In this document: one piece after another, positions 43,956 to 51,883 of the stretch | How the letters are laid out: each line of letters begins with the position of its first letter | How positions within the stretch are numbered: position 1 is the stretch's first letter | Assembly (NCBI GenBank): GCA_963524205.1 | Contig: CAURED010000003.1 | Location: forward strand, 124,001 to 188,000 | Direction of reading: 5' to 3' | From: Aminipila sp963524205 | Lineage (GTDB): Bacteria; Bacillota; Clostridia; Peptostreptococcales; Anaerovoracaceae | DNA length: 64,000 nt | Made by a program: the position numbers and the translations under genes | Notes under the pieces: generated by a model | The model's input: only the letters and a program-made list of their open reading frames with translations | The model's database searches: none | What the model was told of the DNA's origin: nothing

Positions 43956-44618
43956 TTAGCATTCCTCTTCAATAATGTCATAATGCTCATCCAGCGCCAT
44001 GCGGCCATTTATTTCATCTTTCTTTATGATACATTCCAACATTTTTTCATGGCACAGCATAAGTTTATCTTTTGTTTCTTTAGAAGAAGTTTTCAGGATA
44101 TGTCCTACAGATTCTTCATAGATTTCTTCTAGCGCCTCCATAATGCTTATGATCAGCTTATTCCCCGAAGCTCTGATAATAAGGTAATGAAATTCCTTAT
44201 CTTTAAGAATCTTCTGATCACCTTCTGAATTCTTCATACCTTGATAAAGTTCTTTTAGCTTTTTTTCCATCTCTTCGGTTATGTTCCCCATAGCCAAAAC
44301 ATAGGCGTCAGACTCCAAAGCTCTTCTCACAGCATTTACTTCACTGTAGCTTACCTGCTTCAGCAAAAGCATCATCCCTATAGATTCAGCAAACATTTTA
44401 TTCAGATTTCCAGTCAGATAGTTTCCCGATCCCTGTGTACTCTCCAATATACCCATGTTTTCCATAGTTCTTAAAGCTTCCCTTATGGAACTTCTGCTCA
44501 TACCAAGATTTTCTGCCAGAATTCTTTCCGTAGGCAGCTTGTCTTTCAAGTGTAATGATCCTTTCAGAATTTCGCTTTTTACATATTCTATTACTTTTCT
44601 ATACTCTCTATTTTCCAC
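43956..44618 (-). CDS. GntR regulator, FadR subfamily (PdhR/LldR-like)
   Basis: About 221 residues: an N-terminal winged helix (YRKVIEYVKSEILKGSLHLKDKLPTERILAENLGMSRSSIREALRTMENMGILE, in which DKLPTERILAENLGMSRSSI is the recognition part) and an all-helical FCD domain with DKEFHYLIIRASGNKLI, whose Asp/His residues bind metal and carboxylate effectors. Start is taken as GTG 44618 because GGAGG stands 4-5 bases before it; it overlaps the preceding gene by 11 bases. It is the last gene of the operon headed by lrgA, whose promoter carries a TTGGT-N3-ACCAA palindrome that this subfamily binds. Confidence 0.87.
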   Translation of the reverse strand: MENREYRKVIEYVKSEILKGSLHLKDKLPTERILAENLGMSRSSIREALRTMENMGILESTQGSGNYLTGNLNKMFAESIGMMLLLKQVSYSEVNAVRRALESDAYVLAMGNITEEMEKKLKELYQGMKNSEGDQKILKDKEFHYLIIRASGNKLIISIMEALEEIYEESVGHILKTSSKETKDKLMLCHEKMLECIIKKDEINGRMALDEHYDIIEEEC

Positions 44619-45195
44619 TTTGCCTCCACTGCCTTTTGGCTGCAATATAATCACATATTAAATCTACTGTCTGTTCAATACCTATCATACCACTGTCAAT
44701 TGACAATTGATACCCCCTGGAGTCACCCCAATTCTCTCTGGTATATTGATTATGGAACTCTGCTCTTTTTTTATCCGTTTCACAAATCAAATTTTTTGCT
44801 TGCTTTTCACTTATGTTATTGTTTTGCGCTATTCTCTTTATCCGCTTGTCCATATCCGCATGTATAAAAACGCTTATATGCTCCTCTTCATTTCTAAAAA
44901 TATAGTTTGCACATCTGCCTATTATGACACAGGACTGATCTGCCGTTACTTCTTTTATATGTTTAAAGGGCTTTTCCCCCATTTTCCCATTCTCGTCGCT
45001 CTTAGCTATGACATAAAGAAGACTATCAGCAGGCTTTTCTTCATAAAAGCCTTTTATTTCATCGTAATATCCTAGCCTCATTGCATTTTCAGCCAAATTT
45101 TCTTTATCATACAATACAATTCCCAGTTTTCCAGACAACATTGCGCCAACATCGTGTCCTCCACTTCCATATTCTCTTCCTATGGTAATTATCAT
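44608..45195 (-). CDS. Cytidylate-kinase-like family protein
   Basis: A 195-residue P-loop protein of the cytidylate kinase-like family. The N terminus reads MIITIGREYGSGGHDVGAMLS; the GREYGSGG loop replaces a standard Walker A (no Lys-Ser/Thr pair of GxxxxGKS form), as is usual in this family. CVIIGRCANYIF, DMDKRIKRIAQ and a C-terminal helix follow. Natural substrate unknown; family members often sit next to transporters. It lies between lrgB and the GntR gene. ATG 45195 follows GGGGTG by 6 bases. Confidence 0.83.
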   Translation of the reverse strand: MIITIGREYGSGGHDVGAMLSGKLGIVLYDKENLAENAMRLGYYDEIKGFYEEKPADSLLYVIAKSDENGKMGEKPFKHIKEVTADQSCVIIGRCANYIFRNEEEHISVFIHADMDKRIKRIAQNNNISEKQAKNLICETDKKRAEFHNQYTRENWGDSRGYQLSIDSGMIGIEQTVDLICDYIAAKRQWRQSGK

Positions 45196-45208
45196 CTTCT
45201 TCACCCCA

Positions 45209-45901
45209 CTACATAAAATGTGAAAATATTGCTGCACCAACTACAGTCAGTAACCCTGCAACCGCTATAGCCAAACTGCTCATAGCTCCTTCAACCTCAC
45301 CCATTTCCATGGCCCTGGCTGTTCCTATGGCATGTGCTGCCGTTCCCAATGCCAGACCTTTTGCTATAGGTTGTTTTATCCTAAAGACTTTACATACAGC
45401 TTCACCAACAATGTTTCCTAGGACTCCTGTAATAATTATAACAGCTACGGTAATCGTAACGATACCTCCCAGTTCTTCTGAGATCCCCATTCCTATGGCT
45501 GTTGTTATGGATTTAGGAAGTAAAGTAACATATTCCCTATGATCTAATCCAAATAATTTGGCTAAAATCAGAACACTGCCAAGAGCCGAGACTACCCCTG
45601 CCACAACCCCTATAGAAATGGCTTTAGCATTGCGCTTCAGCAATTCCATTTGCTGATACAAAGGCAGTGCCAGGCATACTGTAGCAGGGGTCAGCAAATA
45701 ACTTATATATTTCGCACCTTCGTTGTAATTCTTATATTCCACATTGCACATTAACAATATCAGTATTACAAATACAATGGATATTAACAAAGGATTAAAA
45801 ATAGGATTTTTAAATTTCTTTTTTAAAATCATTCCGAACTGATATCCTATAAGGCTTACCACCACCCCAAAAAACATTGAATCGCTTAAAAAACTACTCA
45901 T
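45209..45901 (-). CDS. lrgB: LrgB/CidB-family membrane protein
   Basis: The 230-residue protein matches the LrgB family with about seven to eight helices: YLLTPATVCLALPLYQQ, LLPKSITTAIGMGISEELGG (the conserved KS-T motif) and GTAAHAIGTARAMEMGEVEGAMSSLAI. LrgAB was first described as a murein-hydrolase/holin-like modulator; in Bacillus (PftAB) and Streptococcus the pair acts in pyruvate uptake. It starts one base after the lrgA stop codon. Confidence 0.9.
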   Translation of the reverse strand: MSSFLSDSMFFGVVVSLIGYQFGMILKKKFKNPIFNPLLISIVFVILILLMCNVEYKNYNEGAKYISYLLTPATVCLALPLYQQMELLKRNAKAISIGVVAGVVSALGSVLILAKLFGLDHREYVTLLPKSITTAIGMGISEELGGIVTITVAVIIITGVLGNIVGEAVCKVFRIKQPIAKGLALGTAAHAIGTARAMEMGEVEGAMSSLAIAVAGLLTVVGAAIFSHFM

Positions 45902-45902
45902 C

Positions 45903-46256
45903 TTACTTCCTCTTTTCCATGTTTATTACAAATTGCGTTATTCTTCCTGTAACCACCATAACAATTATAGTGGTTACTACCGTAATAATAATTACCGGAA
46001 CGCAGATAGGTTCCAGTACTTCCCATGAATCCATAAGGCCTACTGCTGCGGGTATAAACATAATAGGCATAATTTCTATAAGAAACACGCCTACATCCTG
46101 AATATGTTCCAAAGTGATCAATTTAGTCTGTAATGCTATAAGCATTAGTACAAGTCCATAAATACTTGCTGGGATAGCCAAAGGTATTATGGTTTTTAAA
46201 ATTTCTCCTAAAAATGTGATTAGTAAAATTACTCCAAACTGTCTTAAATATTTCAT
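45903..46256 (-). CDS. lrgA: LrgA/CidA-family membrane protein
   Basis: A 117-residue, four-helix protein with the LrgA/CidA pattern: ITFLGEILKTIIPLAIPASIYGLVLMLI, FLIEIMPIMFIPAAVGLMDSW and a hydrophobic end. It partners LrgB. First gene of the operon, with GAGGAG 5 bases before the ATG at 46256 and a strong promoter whose start point is covered by a GntR-type palindrome. The operon order lrgA-lrgB-kinase-like-gntR suggests a carboxylate-regulated transporter rather than a lysis function. Confidence 0.88.
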   Translation of the reverse strand: MKYLRQFGVILLITFLGEILKTIIPLAIPASIYGLVLMLIALQTKLITLEHIQDVGVFLIEIMPIMFIPAAVGLMDSWEVLEPICVPVIIITVVTTIIVMVVTGRITQFVINMEKRK

Positions 46257-46267
46257 ATGCACTCCTC

Positions 46268-46320
46268 AAAATTGGTCTTACCAATTTTATAAGAATACGC
46301 TTATTTTTTGAAATTGTCAA
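46268..46320 (-). promoter_or_regulatory. lrgA promoter with PdhR/LldR-type operator
   Basis: TTGACA (46320-46315) and TATTCT (46297-46292) are 17 bases apart. The palindrome AATTGGT-CTT-ACCAATT extends perfectly over 21 bases (46268-46288) and covers the start point. AATTGGTnnnACCAATT is the box of PdhR/LldR-type FadR-subfamily regulators. Confidence 0.88.
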
Positions 46321-46384
46321 ATGTATATTTTAAATTTGGACGATAAAATATAACGCTAATTTAATACTTAAATTATATAAAAAA

Positions 46385-46445
46385 TGTTGCTTTGCCACTA
46401 CGTTAGGAAACCCCATGGTTCCCTTCGGCGAATGTAGGCGCACTT
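46385..46445. other. GC-richer structured stretch of unknown function
   Basis: In an otherwise AT-rich gap this stretch contains GGAAACCCCATGGTTCC, which folds on itself, enclosed by CTAC/GTAG arms (46398-46401 and 46434-46437). It has no reading frame with a ribosome site. It could be a small RNA, a dispersed repeat or a relic. The rest of 46321-46683 shows only the terminator listed separately. Confidence 0.3.
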
Positions 46446-46496
46446 CCTTATTTTATGTGATAGAAAAATCCAACGATATGTCCTATTACATAAAAA

Positions 46497-46536
46497 AACT
46501 TGCAACTCAGTATTTTTACTACAATTGCAAGCTTTT
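46497..46536 (-). terminator. Terminator downstream of SCIFF maturase
   Basis: CTTGCAA (46499-46505) pairs with TTGCAAG (46525-46531), with T7 after it on the minus strand and TTTTT on the plus strand. It is 150 bases after the maturase stop codon. Confidence 0.7.
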
Positions 46537-46683
46537 TATTGATACGTTTTAATATAACTATATTTTATTATTTCTTATGTATCCTAATATATATTAGAAT
46601 TGATCAAAAATGATAACATAGTTGATAAGAATACAAAAGCTATTGTTACAGCTATTTATTATCTGACTCTAGCCAATCATTTT

Positions 46684-48069
46684 CTAATTCTGTCCAAATT
46701 TTTCTGCCACCTGAATCATAATGGCACATTCAATTCTCTTCCTATGAAGTTCACAGCCAAAGTCATAAACCCCCGTGATACTTCCTGTTGTATGGTAAGC
46801 ATTAGCTGCGCAGCCTCCGCTGCAATACATACGTGCAAAACAATCTTTACACTCCTCATGAGAATAAATATTACAAGACTTAAATTCATCACATACAGAA
46901 GCATTTTTTACTCCTTCAAAAACATTACCTAGAAGGAAGTGCTCATCCCCTACAAATTGATGACATGGATACAAATCCCCTTCAGGAGTAACAGCCATGT
47001 ATTCCGTGCCTACGCCACATCCAGATACACGTTTTACAATGCATGGTCCGCCTGTAAGGTCTATGGTATAGTGATAGAAATTAAAGCCTTTACCTTCCTT
47101 CTTTCTCTTAATCATTTCACATGCTAGCCGATCATATTCTTCTAGGACTTTTGGCAGGTCCTCTTCAGTCAAAGCATAATCAGCAGTAGGTGGAGCAACT
47201 ACAGGTTCCATAGAAAGCTCCTTAAAACCTAAGTCTGCCATATGTAAAATGTCATTTGCAAAATCCGTATTGTAATGTGTATAAGTTCCTCTGATATAAT
47301 AATTCTCTTGCTTTCTGGATTCTGCCATTTTTAAAAATTTAGGCAGAATGATATCATAGGATCCCTTGCCATTTCTGGAAACTCTCAATTTATCATTCAC
47401 ATCTTTACGGCCATCTAAACTAAGTACTACATTACTCATTTCCTTATTAGCAAATTCCATCACTTCTTCATCAAGCAAGATTCCATTGGTAGTTAAAGTA
47501 AATCTAAAGTTTTTATTATGGATTTTTTCCTGTTCGCGGCCGTAGGCCACCAGTTTCTTAACAACTTCCCAATTCATGAGAGGTTCACCGCCAAAAAAAT
47601 CTACTTCTAAATTTTTTCTTGTTCCCGAATTTTCAATTAAGAAATCGAGTGCTTTTTTTCCCACTTTATAAGACATCAACCCTCTATGCCCCTGCTGATA
47701 TTCACCTTCTTCTGCAAAGCAGTATTTACAAGCTAAGTTGCAATCGTGAGCTACATGAAGACAAATAGCCTTTATAACAGACTGACGTTCCTTAAACTCG
47801 TGGGACAAGTTAGCATAGAGATCTTCAGAAAATAGTTTTCCCTGCTTTTTTAATTCATCTACATCTTCAAAAACATCATTAATTTCGGTTTTTGTGACCT
47901 CTGGAAGGTGTTTGTACTTTTCCAATACATTAACCATAACCATATTTCTGTCGATCCCAGCAGCAATCATCTCAATCATATCATATGCTACTTCATCCAC
48001 ACAGTGGACAGCACCACTATTTACATCTAAAACAATGTTATATCCGTTACTTTTATAAGTATGTACCAT
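46684..48069 (-). CDS. scfB: Radical-SAM/SPASM thioether maturase of SCIFF peptide
   Basis: A 461-residue peptide maturase. An N-terminal PqqD-like recognition domain begins MVHTYKSNGYNIVLDVNSGA, a start typical of SCIFF maturases. The radical-SAM site is CNLACKYC (Cys110, Cys114, Cys117), and a SPASM domain with many Cys fills the C-terminal part (GGPCIVKRVSGCGVGTEY, CKDCFARMYCSGGCAANAY). These enzymes make Cys-to-alpha-carbon thioether bonds in the partner peptide. The ATG at 48069 is used: AAAGGA stands 8 bases upstream, and a longer frame to 48126 has none. The partner peptide is encoded at 48485. Confidence 0.93.
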   Translation of the reverse strand: MVHTYKSNGYNIVLDVNSGAVHCVDEVAYDMIEMIAAGIDRNMVMVNVLEKYKHLPEVTKTEINDVFEDVDELKKQGKLFSEDLYANLSHEFKERQSVIKAICLHVAHDCNLACKYCFAEEGEYQQGHRGLMSYKVGKKALDFLIENSGTRKNLEVDFFGGEPLMNWEVVKKLVAYGREQEKIHNKNFRFTLTTNGILLDEEVMEFANKEMSNVVLSLDGRKDVNDKLRVSRNGKGSYDIILPKFLKMAESRKQENYYIRGTYTHYNTDFANDILHMADLGFKELSMEPVVAPPTADYALTEEDLPKVLEEYDRLACEMIKRKKEGKGFNFYHYTIDLTGGPCIVKRVSGCGVGTEYMAVTPEGDLYPCHQFVGDEHFLLGNVFEGVKNASVCDEFKSCNIYSHEECKDCFARMYCSGGCAANAYHTTGSITGVYDFGCELHRKRIECAIMIQVAEKFGQN

Positions 48070-48288
48070 ATCCGGTATCCTTTCTATTTTTGTCTTTTCC
48101 TTTATATTTTTATAATCATCAAACATGAATCAAATATTTATGATTCATATATTTAAGTCATTTTCAAGATTCTCATTTTGTTTTTCCGTATATAGTTACA
48201 CGATAAAAATCTACAAATTAAAATTTATGATTTTTTAGTATCTGACCCTTTATCAATTTGTTACACAAATTGAAATAGGCCATAAAAT

Positions 48289-48327
48289 GTTAAAAATCGC
48301 TATAAGCTTTACAGCCTATAGCGATTT
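48289..48327 (-). terminator. Terminator between SCIFF peptide and maturase
   Basis: AAATCGCTATA (48294-48304) pairs with TATAGCGATTT (48317-48327), and TTTTTAAC follows on the minus strand. It starts 12 bases after the peptide stop, so most transcripts should end here and only a fraction read on into the maturase, giving much peptide and little enzyme. Confidence 0.85.
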
Positions 48328-48338
48328 GAAAGTTTAGC

Positions 48339-48485
48339 TTATTTCTTTAGCTGTTCGCACTGCTGATTAGCAACGCTGCATGAAGTCTTACTTGCTGACT
48401 GGCAAGATGTCTGACATTCGCCACATCCACCTTTTTTAGCTGATTCAACAAGATTCCTTGTTTCAATAGTATGTATTCTCTTCAT
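48339..48485 (-). CDS. scfA: SCIFF ribosomal peptide precursor, five-cysteine variant
   Basis: A 48-residue peptide behind a strong GGAGG site. It begins MKRIHTIETRNLVESAKK and continues GGCGECQTSCQSASKTSC, then SVANQQCEQLKK. This is the SCIFF family (six cysteines in forty-five residues), found next to its radical-SAM maturase in nearly all Clostridia. Here the position read as Cys in the usual SACKTSC motif is Ser32 (AGT), leaving five Cys at 21, 24, 28, 36 and 43. The biological role of SCIFF is unknown. It is followed by a terminator and then the maturase gene. Confidence 0.93.
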   Translation of the reverse strand: MKRIHTIETRNLVESAKKGGCGECQTSCQSASKTSCSVANQQCEQLKK

Positions 48486-48562
48486 TTTCTACCTCCAACC
48501 CGGCTAGTAAGGCTGCTGCCTAAACTTCACCAAGAATAATTGTTTTTAAAATTACTTTTAAT

Positions 48563-48591
48563 ATACTATCACAGATACACCATTTTATCAA
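48563..48591 (-). promoter_or_regulatory. Promoter of the SCIFF peptide gene
   Basis: TTGATA (48591-48586) and TAGTAT (48568-48563) with a 17-base spacer, about 75 bases before the peptide ATG. Confidence 0.6.
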
Positions 48592-48629
48592 GCTATAAAG
48601 TACTTAAAAAGTTTTTTAGGCCTTCCATA

Positions 48630-49670
48630 CTACTTTATGTCAAATAATGTTTTTAATCGACCTGCTAACTCTGTTACAGCTTGAACCGTAGCAGATAGCT
48701 CTTCCATTGCTGCCGACTGCTCTTCCGTGATACTAAGAGTTTTCTCCGAATTCTGTACCGTAGAATCGAGCTTCCCATTTATCTGTTTATTTAGTTCTGC
48801 AATATGAGCTGCTGTTTCCTTTGAATTATCTGCCAATGCTTGAATTTCATTAGCTACTACTGCAAATCCTCTCCCATCATTGCCAAGTCTAGCGGCCTCT
48901 ATGGCGGCATTAAACCCAATAAGTTTTGTATTATTTGCTACTTTGGTTATATCCTTTAAAACAGATTCTATCTCCTTTGTAACCTTATCTATGCTATTTA
49001 TTTCTTCTGAAAGTTCATGCTGGCTATAAGTAACATTTACTGCCGATATTGCCAATGACTCTATTGTTTTAGAAATTTCTACAAAGTTGTTTGCCAATTC
49101 TGATGATAAAAATTCTGTTTCAATCCTCTTATATCCATCCTGTGCAAATGTATTTGCAATAATATGTAATACCTCGGCTGCTGCATCAATATTATTTCTC
49201 TTAACTATATCAATCCTCTCTGCCGCTTCCCATAAACCATCCTCATCCAGCCCTATCTCTCTGGCAACTTGCCGAATATTACTTTCATTAGGCGTAACAT
49301 CAAGTATCTGACCGCCTAAAATAGTCCCAAGATGTTCTCCATTAACTATAATAGGTGCAGCAAAATCAATTAATCCTGCATGACACTTTCCTACAAACGG
49401 CTTCCCCAGCTTTACAGCCTGATCTCCCATCTGGCTATGACACTCTGCACATCTATGATCTCCAATTCTGTTAGAATGTATATAGTCATTACAAAAGGCT
49501 CTATAATGGCTAGGTCTAGTAATCTCTTCCCCTTGTCTGTTAACTGAAACTGCTGCACAATTCATACCTATTGCAAAATTATCTAAAAAGTTTTGTAATA
49601 CATGAATATCAATGATATCTTCAACTTCTAAGCTTGTTAGGTCAATTTGTCCATTTTTTACATTAATCAT
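48630..49670 (-). CDS. Soluble PocR-domain methyl-accepting protein
   Basis: The 346-residue protein has no membrane helix. Residues 18-175 form a PocR-type sensor domain: LQNFLDNFAIGMNCAAVSVN, RCAECHSQMGDQAVKLGKPFVGKCHAGLIDFAAPI and GTILGGQILD, with clustered Cys and His that could hold a metal or cluster. After a helical linker comes a short MCP signalling domain with the hairpin tip IGFNAAIEAARLGNDGRGFAVVANEI (near residue 260). Such proteins signal to CheA or kinases from the cytoplasm. No chemotaxis gene is nearby. The ribosome site GGAGG is about 12 bases from the ATG, a little far. Confidence 0.87.
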   Translation of the reverse strand: MINVKNGQIDLTSLEVEDIIDIHVLQNFLDNFAIGMNCAAVSVNRQGEEITRPSHYRAFCNDYIHSNRIGDHRCAECHSQMGDQAVKLGKPFVGKCHAGLIDFAAPIIVNGEHLGTILGGQILDVTPNESNIRQVAREIGLDEDGLWEAAERIDIVKRNNIDAAAEVLHIIANTFAQDGYKRIETEFLSSELANNFVEISKTIESLAISAVNVTYSQHELSEEINSIDKVTKEIESVLKDITKVANNTKLIGFNAAIEAARLGNDGRGFAVVANEIQALADNSKETAAHIAELNKQINGKLDSTVQNSEKTLSITEEQSAAMEELSATVQAVTELAGRLKTLFDIK

Positions 49671-49869
49671 CGGAAACTTATACCTCCCATTCTGCTATGA
49701 TGCTATAAAAGTGAGTATAGCAAAAGCCTTAAACTATTTTTTTACTTTATTTTACCATTTTCGACAGACATCGTCTAGTTCCATAATACTCCAATACATT
49801 ATTATCTTTTATTTTATTGCATAAAGCTATTGTTGTTATCGTAAATATATTAAAATGGAGGGTTATCTA

Positions 49870-50775
49870 ATGAATTCAAAAAAAAATAATAAATTAAAAA
49901 ACTTTTTTAAGATAAAGGGAACTAAACTTTCAGCTGGCATTATACCTATAAGCATTGTGTGTGCTGCTATTATAGGTTTATTTATTTTATATCCTCTAAT
50001 ACATAATCCTGCTCAAAAAACCTCCACCACAGCGTCCCCTTCTATTTCTGCAAATCAGGCCATTCTTATGGATGCGTCAACAGGGGAAGTCCTTTATGAA
50101 AGAAACTCCACCAGCAAGGCTTACCCTGCAAGTACCACAAAAATCATGACTGCATTGCTTACGATTGAGACTGTAGAGGAATTAGACAGTGACCTCACAC
50201 AGAAAGTCAAAATTCCCGCTGAAGCAGTTGGTGTAGAAGGTTCTTCTATTTATTTAGCACCAGAGGAATCTGTAAGTATTGAAGATTTGCTTTATGGATT
50301 AATGCTTCGCTCTGGTAATGATGCAGCAACAGCTTTAGCAGGTATTATAGGGGGGAATCAGGATAATTTCTTAGAAATGATGAATTCAAGAGCCAAAGAA
50401 ATAGGCTGCACAAATACACACTTTTTAAATCCCAGCGGGCTTTTTGATGAAGGGCATTATACTACTGCTGCCGACATGGCATTAATTGCTCAAACTGCCA
50501 TGAAAAATGAAACGTTTAAAAAAATTGCTGCTGCAGAAACCTGGGAAGCAAGCAGAGATCCTGATAAATATAATTATTTTTACAACAAAAATAAAGTCGT
50601 TCATCAATACGAAGGGGGCAATGGTATAAAGATTGGTTTTACTAAAGCTTCCGGCAGAACTCTGGTCGCCTCAGCAGAGCGTAATGGGAAGCAATTAATC
50701 TGTGTTGTCATGGGCGCTCCTGATTGGTTTAATGATTCCTATAAACTAATGGATTATGGATTTTCTCTAAAATAA
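49870..50775 (+). CDS. D-alanyl-D-alanine carboxypeptidase (PBP5/DacF-like)
   Basis: The 301-residue protein has an N-terminal membrane anchor (about 25-45) and an S11 peptidase domain. The catalytic SxxK is ASTTKIM (Ser88, Lys91), the second motif is RSGND, and the third, normally KTG, reads KIG at 254-256 (codon ATT). It trims the terminal D-Ala from peptidoglycan stems. It lacks the C-terminal amphipathic anchor domain of PBP5. ATG 49870 follows GGAGGG by 8 bases; a frame from 49855 overlaps that site. Substitution in KTG may change activity or beta-lactam binding. Confidence 0.88.
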   Translation: MNSKKNNKLKNFFKIKGTKLSAGIIPISIVCAAIIGLFILYPLIHNPAQKTSTTASPSISANQAILMDASTGEVLYERNSTSKAYPASTTKIMTALLTIETVEELDSDLTQKVKIPAEAVGVEGSSIYLAPEESVSIEDLLYGLMLRSGNDAATALAGIIGGNQDNFLEMMNSRAKEIGCTNTHFLNPSGLFDEGHYTTAADMALIAQTAMKNETFKKIAAAETWEASRDPDKYNYFYNKNKVVHQYEGGNGIKIGFTKASGRTLVASAERNGKQLICVVMGAPDWFNDSYKLMDYGFSLK

Positions 50776-50842
50776 TATCACCTCTTCTCCATCTGGAAAA
50801 TATAATAATAGTAATTAAATTAATCGGGTGGGAGGATAACTC

Positions 50843-51787
50843 ATGGATTCTACTAATAATATCGACTGCATTGACAGTGGTACGGAAAACTGCCCCTGCT
50901 ATTTGGCAGCCACTGGAGATTGTCTTATATGTAGCAGGCTGCAGGGAAAAGAATACTGCGACTGCTTGTGGAAAGGAGTTTGTATATATAACGAATTTAT
51001 CCAAAATAATCAAAAGATAAATAACCCAAGAAAGGATTTCACCTCAAAAATAGTTTCAAAGAAGCAATATTTAGACGATTTATATGTTATGACTCTGGAA
51101 GTTGGTCGCGGCTTTGCCTTAAAAGCAGCAATACCTGGCAGCTACGTATTTTTGAAATCACCAGATTACCAAAACTATTACCAGACACCAATTTCCATTA
51201 TGAATGCAGATACAGAAAACGGTTTTATTACCGTGCTCATCAAAAGCATATCTGCAAAAACAAAAGCTATTTGTGCACAGGAAGATAAGCTCATAGTTCG
51301 TGGCGTTTATAGAGGGGGTATCTCTGGAATGCCTAAAATAATAGGACGTTTCAGCAGAATTATCCCTAATTCAAAAGTACTTATATTAACTAAAGGCGTG
51401 GGATTTGCCCCTGCAATAAATTTTCTCAACTGGGTAGGAAGCGACACAGAAACCGAAATTATAATAGATGATGATAAAATCTGTACTCAAGTAATCTGGG
51501 ATTATTTACAGCCTTCTACTGCAAATAAAGTTTTAATAAAAAGCCTTCCAGAATGTTTAAGCTTACCTTTAACTGAAAAAATTAGAGAAGGCAACTATAC
51601 GGCCATTGTGGTTCTGGCATCCGACTATTATATAGAAGAAATGAGAAAACTAATTATGCAATTACCCGAGCCTCCTGCATTTGTTCACAGTAATAATGCC
51701 AATATATGCTGTGGAGAAGGTATATGTGGGGCATGCAGTTGCGTAGACCCTGACGGCACAATACATAAAAAGTGCAAGTGCCTGTAA
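50843..51787 (+). CDS. PyrK-like FAD/NAD-binding iron-sulfur flavoprotein with Cys-rich N terminus
   Basis: The 314-residue protein has an unusual N-terminal Cys cluster (residues 9-48: IDCIDSGTENCPCYLA, GDCLICSRLQGKEYCDC), a ferredoxin-reductase-like FAD and NAD part (about 70-270: PGSYVFLKS, TPISIMN, LILTKGVGFAPAI), and a C-terminal 2Fe-2S motif CCGEGICGACSC. This is the fold of dihydroorotate dehydrogenase electron-transfer subunits (PyrK) and of sulfide-dehydrogenase-like subunits. It is not beside pyrD, so it is likely an electron-transfer protein of another, unknown system. It follows the carboxypeptidase by 67 bases on the same strand. Confidence 0.82.
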   Translation: MDSTNNIDCIDSGTENCPCYLAATGDCLICSRLQGKEYCDCLWKGVCIYNEFIQNNQKINNPRKDFTSKIVSKKQYLDDLYVMTLEVGRGFALKAAIPGSYVFLKSPDYQNYYQTPISIMNADTENGFITVLIKSISAKTKAICAQEDKLIVRGVYRGGISGMPKIIGRFSRIIPNSKVLILTKGVGFAPAINFLNWVGSDTETEIIIDDDKICTQVIWDYLQPSTANKVLIKSLPECLSLPLTEKIREGNYTAIVVLASDYYIEEMRKLIMQLPEPPAFVHSNNANICCGEGICGACSCVDPDGTIHKKCKCL

Positions 51788-51821
51788 AACCCTTTAAATA
51801 AAATAATTTACTTCTACAAAA

Positions 51822-51869
51822 ATAAGTGTAAATGACAGAATGCAATACGCATCCATCATTTACACTTTA
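51822..51869 (-). terminator. Bidirectional terminator between converging genes
   Basis: AAGTGTAAATGA (51824-51835) pairs exactly with TCATTTACACTT (51856-51867). The T-run is better on the minus strand (TTTTTGTAG). It can end both the flavoprotein and the DUF4026 transcripts. Confidence 0.8.
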
Positions 51870-51883
51870 TCAGAACTTACTCA

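Noticed and set aside
44608..46256. LrgAB as a holin/antiholin lysis module of a prophage
   Set aside because: No phage genes are nearby, and the regulator and operator types point to carboxylate metabolism.
48070..48126. Longer start of the SCIFF maturase at 48126
   Set aside because: No ribosome site; the ATG at 48069 has AAAGGA and gives the N terminus usual in this family. The palindrome near 48127-48150 is noted but has no clear role.
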